A DNA stretch of 64,000 bases from Niveibacterium sp. SC-1. GTDB taxonomy: Bacteria; Pseudomonadota; Gammaproteobacteria; Burkholderiales; Rhodocyclaceae. Numbering within the stretch: the first letter of the stretch is position 1; each line of letters starts with the position of its first letter. Positions 62,193 through 64,000 of the stretch are shown here, in pieces. The notes beneath the pieces are model-generated. The model had not been told where the DNA came from. It made no database searches and was given only the letters and a program-made list of their open reading frames with translations. Location: NCBI RefSeq assembly GCF_038235435.1, contig NZ_CP151275.1:4092001-4156000 (forward strand), written 5' to 3'. Made by a program: the position numbers and the translations under genes.

Positions 62193-62876
62193 TCAGAGAT
62201 GCTGGTCGAGCCAGTCGCGCACCTCGCCGAGGCGGTTGCGCTCGCCGTCGAAGAGCGCCGGGATGCCGTGCGCACTGCCTTCCACCAGGCGCAGCGCGAA
62301 GTCACCTTGCGCGCTGCTGGCCATCGCGCGTACCGCACGGGCACTGTTGCCATCGTTCGCTGCCGCGAAGACCATCAGGCCCCGGCCGCTGAAGTCCAGC
62401 ATCGCCTCCGAAAAATTGCCGCTTGGCGACAGCGCCACCACGGCCCCGCACTGCGGATCGGCCGCACAGAGCTGGATCCCGACGTTGCCACCAAGACTCG
62501 CGCCCAGCACGCCGACCCGGTCACGCGCCACGCCACCCTGTTGGCGCATCCAGGCGAGCCATCCGCGCGCATCGGCGAGCGCGGCCGGGACGTCCAGCAC
62601 GCCGCCGGTCTCGCCGTAGCCACGCAAGTCCACCGTCAGCACCCGGAAACCGGCGCCCAGCAGTTCGGGCAGCAGCGGTGCCCAAGCGCCACGGTTGCTG
62701 AACATCGCGTGCATGAGCAGCACGGCACGCTCGCCGGGTTTCTCCGGCTCATGCCAGGTGCCTTTGAGTGCGAGTCCGTCAGCCGCCTGGATCGAAACCT
62801 CCCGCGACCCGGCCAGCGCGGGCGCGCTGGTGATGAGCGCGAAAAGGCAAACGAGGCGCAGGAACGGACGGTACAT
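62193..62876 (-). CDS. Secreted alpha/beta-hydrolase (dienelactone hydrolase-like)
   Basis: The product is 227 aa. A signal peptide (about 1-22, ending ALA) predicts export. The nucleophile elbow is GASLGG (Ser about 123), with DLRGYGETGG before it and a likely catalytic His in EGSAHGIP. The substrate is unknown; esterase or lipase-like activity is expected. It lies 89 bases upstream of the DUF2889 start on the same strand. Confidence 0.82.
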   Translation of the reverse strand: MYRPFLRLVCLFALITSAPALAGSREVSIQAADGLALKGTWHEPEKPGERAVLLMHAMFSNRGAWAPLLPELLGAGFRVLTVDLRGYGETGGVLDVPAALADARGWLAWMRQQGGVARDRVGVLGASLGGNVGIQLCAADPQCGAVVALSPSGNFSEAMLDFSGRGLMVFAAANDGNSARAVRAMASSAQGDFALRLVEGSAHGIPALFDGERNRLGEVRDWLDQHL

Positions 62877-62968
62877 CGCAATCTCCCTTGAACGCGCCGC
62901 CAGCCGGCGCAGGCAGGGAGACTAGGCCCGTCGCGGCAGCGGCATCTGACCCAACTTGTCCCGCAGTG

Positions 62969-63964
62969 TCAGCGCGGCCGGACGGGAATGCAGAGTTCGC
63001 CCTGCAGGCGTCCGCGGCACCCGTGCAGGCCGGCGCGCTGCAGGTACTCATAGCCGGGCGCATAGCCGTGGGCGAGGCCATTGCGCGGCATCCAGACGGC
63101 GAGCAGCCAGCGCCAGACGTGATCGACCCGGTCAGCGACATCGTCGATCGGGTAGACCAGATAGTCGTATTCCACGACTTCCCTCACCGGTACCTCGCGT
63201 GGCGCGGTTTCGCCTTCGCGCAGGACAATGCCCACGTCGTGACGGCAATCCTGCACCGGGACCATAGACGGGTCATCCAGCCACACGCCGACGTATTCCC
63301 TGCCCGCGCCGTCCAGGCCGAGCGCGTCGCAACGGTTCACGCACCAGGCCCAGAACGGACTCACATGGTCTCCGTATGCCCCGCGCACACGGAAATAGGC
63401 AATGCGCAGCGCGGGCCGCCGCTCGACCCGGATCAGGCTGGCATCGGCCGATTGCAGGGCGAGGTGTTCGGGAAAGCCCAGCTCAGGCGAGAACACGCGC
63501 AACTTGGCCGGATCGGGATCGGGCAGCAGCGCCCCCATCCCGCCCACCGGGATCAGCGGACGGCGGGTGCGCTGGTGCTCGGCGAGAAGCGCCCGTCGAT
63601 AGCCCACATGGCCACCCGCGCGCCAGTCGCTCGGCGCCATCCCGTAGGCACGCCGAAAGGCCCGCGCGAAAGCTTCGCCCGAGCCGAAGCCACACTGGAA
63701 AGCAACGTCGAGCACCGAACTGCTTGGCCGCGCCAGGAAGACGCTTGCCGCCTGACGCAGGCGCTGGTTGCGCACATAGTCGGCGAAGGCGTGGCCAGTC
63801 ACCGCACGGAAGACCTTGTGGAAATGCGTGGGAGCAAAGTGCGCGCGCTCGGCCGCGGACTCCAGCGACACGCTCGCGCTCTCGCCCCAGAGCAGGGCTT
63901 CGACATGGTCGATGACGCGATTGACGCGCCCAGAGTAAGTGGCGATATCAAGGGCAATGGGCAT
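62969..63964 (-). CDS. AraC-family regulator with C-terminal GyrI-like domain
   Basis: The product is 331 aa. An N-terminal AraC domain (about 15-115) holds two helix-turn-helix motifs: SLESAAERAHFAPTHFHKVF and SSVLDVAFQCGFGSGEAFAR. A GyrI/SOUL-like ligand domain (about 170-331) includes RRPALRIAYFRVRGAYG and ends ELCIPVRPR. Such proteins sense small molecules and regulate nearby genes; the hydrolase just downstream (92 bases) is a candidate target. Confidence 0.88.
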   Translation of the reverse strand: MPIALDIATYSGRVNRVIDHVEALLWGESASVSLESAAERAHFAPTHFHKVFRAVTGHAFADYVRNQRLRQAASVFLARPSSSVLDVAFQCGFGSGEAFARAFRRAYGMAPSDWRAGGHVGYRRALLAEHQRTRRPLIPVGGMGALLPDPDPAKLRVFSPELGFPEHLALQSADASLIRVERRPALRIAYFRVRGAYGDHVSPFWAWCVNRCDALGLDGAGREYVGVWLDDPSMVPVQDCRHDVGIVLREGETAPREVPVREVVEYDYLVYPIDDVADRVDHVWRWLLAVWMPRNGLAHGYAPGYEYLQRAGLHGCRGRLQGELCIPVRPR

Positions 63965-63969
63965 CGGGG

Positions 63970-64000
63970 CTACCTCGGCCGGACCGGGATGCAGAGCAGG
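63970..64000 (-). CDS. 3' end of a second AraC-GyrI-like gene (partial)
   Basis: Only the last nine codons are in the window. They read LLCIPVRPR and stop, almost identical to the end of the regulator at 62969-63964 (ELCIPVRPR). The stop is 5 bases before that gene's start, so a tandem paralog in the same direction is likely. Confidence 0.5.
   Translation of the reverse strand, partial: LLCIPVRPR

Noticed and set aside
1..64000. CRISPR arrays, tRNA/rRNA genes, insertion sequences, prophage
   Set aside because: No regularly spaced repeats, no transposase or integrase motifs, no phage structural genes and no RNA gene signatures were noticed while reading.

Overview
The window is high-GC DNA packed with protein genes on both strands. 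It reads as a Betaproteobacterium, most plausibly Rhodocyclales/Zoogloeaceae-like. That placement is inferred from gene content (a complete exosortase A / PEP-CTERM exopolysaccharide locus, a betaproteobacterial-type pilin with a sigma-54 promoter, sucC-sucD, rnk, ruvA) and was not tested by any search. No tRNA, rRNA, transposase, prophage or CRISPR array was seen.

Layout. (1) 1-5.7 kb, housekeeping: an EF-hand protein, a small unknown protein, a Tet-type MFS pump, rnk, ruvA, a DUF4442 hot-dog protein and a UPF0149/SEC-C protein. (2) 5.9-22.0 kb, accessory surface-polysaccharide genes: a membrane-anchored methyltransferase, two Wzx-type flippases, three GT4 glycosyltransferases, two tandem asparagine-synthase-like proteins without a glutaminase cysteine, then a plus-strand operon of exosortase-associated acyl-CoA ligase, PLP decarboxylase and a third asparagine-synthase-like protein. 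(3) 22.0-43.4 kb, the core XrtA locus: 16 same-direction minus-strand genes from epsE (41.66 kb) down to a polysaccharide deacetylase (22.06 kb). They cover export (EpsE/F/G, outer-membrane protein, ATPase), sugar supply (wecB), assembly (glycosyltransferases, ligase/polymerase), modification (two deacetylases, FemAB, amidotransferase) and the sorting enzyme itself (XrtA fused to EpsI). A FAD-linked oxidase lies upstream. (4) 43.6-45.4 kb, a FeeM-like PEP-CTERM-associated acyltransferase and one PEP-CTERM substrate protein behind a good sigma-54 promoter. (5) 45.9-53.2 kb, a segment that is visibly less GC-rich over much of its length: a GT-C-like membrane protein, a GT4, two methyltransferases, a polyprenyl-phosphate-type GT2, and two type IV pilin genes, with two long poly-C/G tracts. 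(6) 53.3-57.2 kb, a GAF-GspE/PilB ATPase, a metallo-beta-lactamase-fold protein and a double-FHA protein. (7) 57.3-64 kb, ornithine cyclodeaminase family, TerC, sucD-sucC, DUF2889, an alpha/beta hydrolase and an AraC-GyrI regulator followed by the edge of what looks like a second copy.

How they fit together: the XrtA system makes an exopolysaccharide and anchors PEP-CTERM proteins at the cell surface. The ligase, decarboxylase and asparagine-synthase-like proteins probably build or attach an unusual amide- or amine-containing substituent (inference). The segment downstream of the pilin genes looks like a pilin/surface glycosylation island with possible phase variation. The most unusual signals are the set of four asparagine-synthase-like proteins (three without the nucleophilic cysteine) and the poly-G tract inside the second pilin gene.
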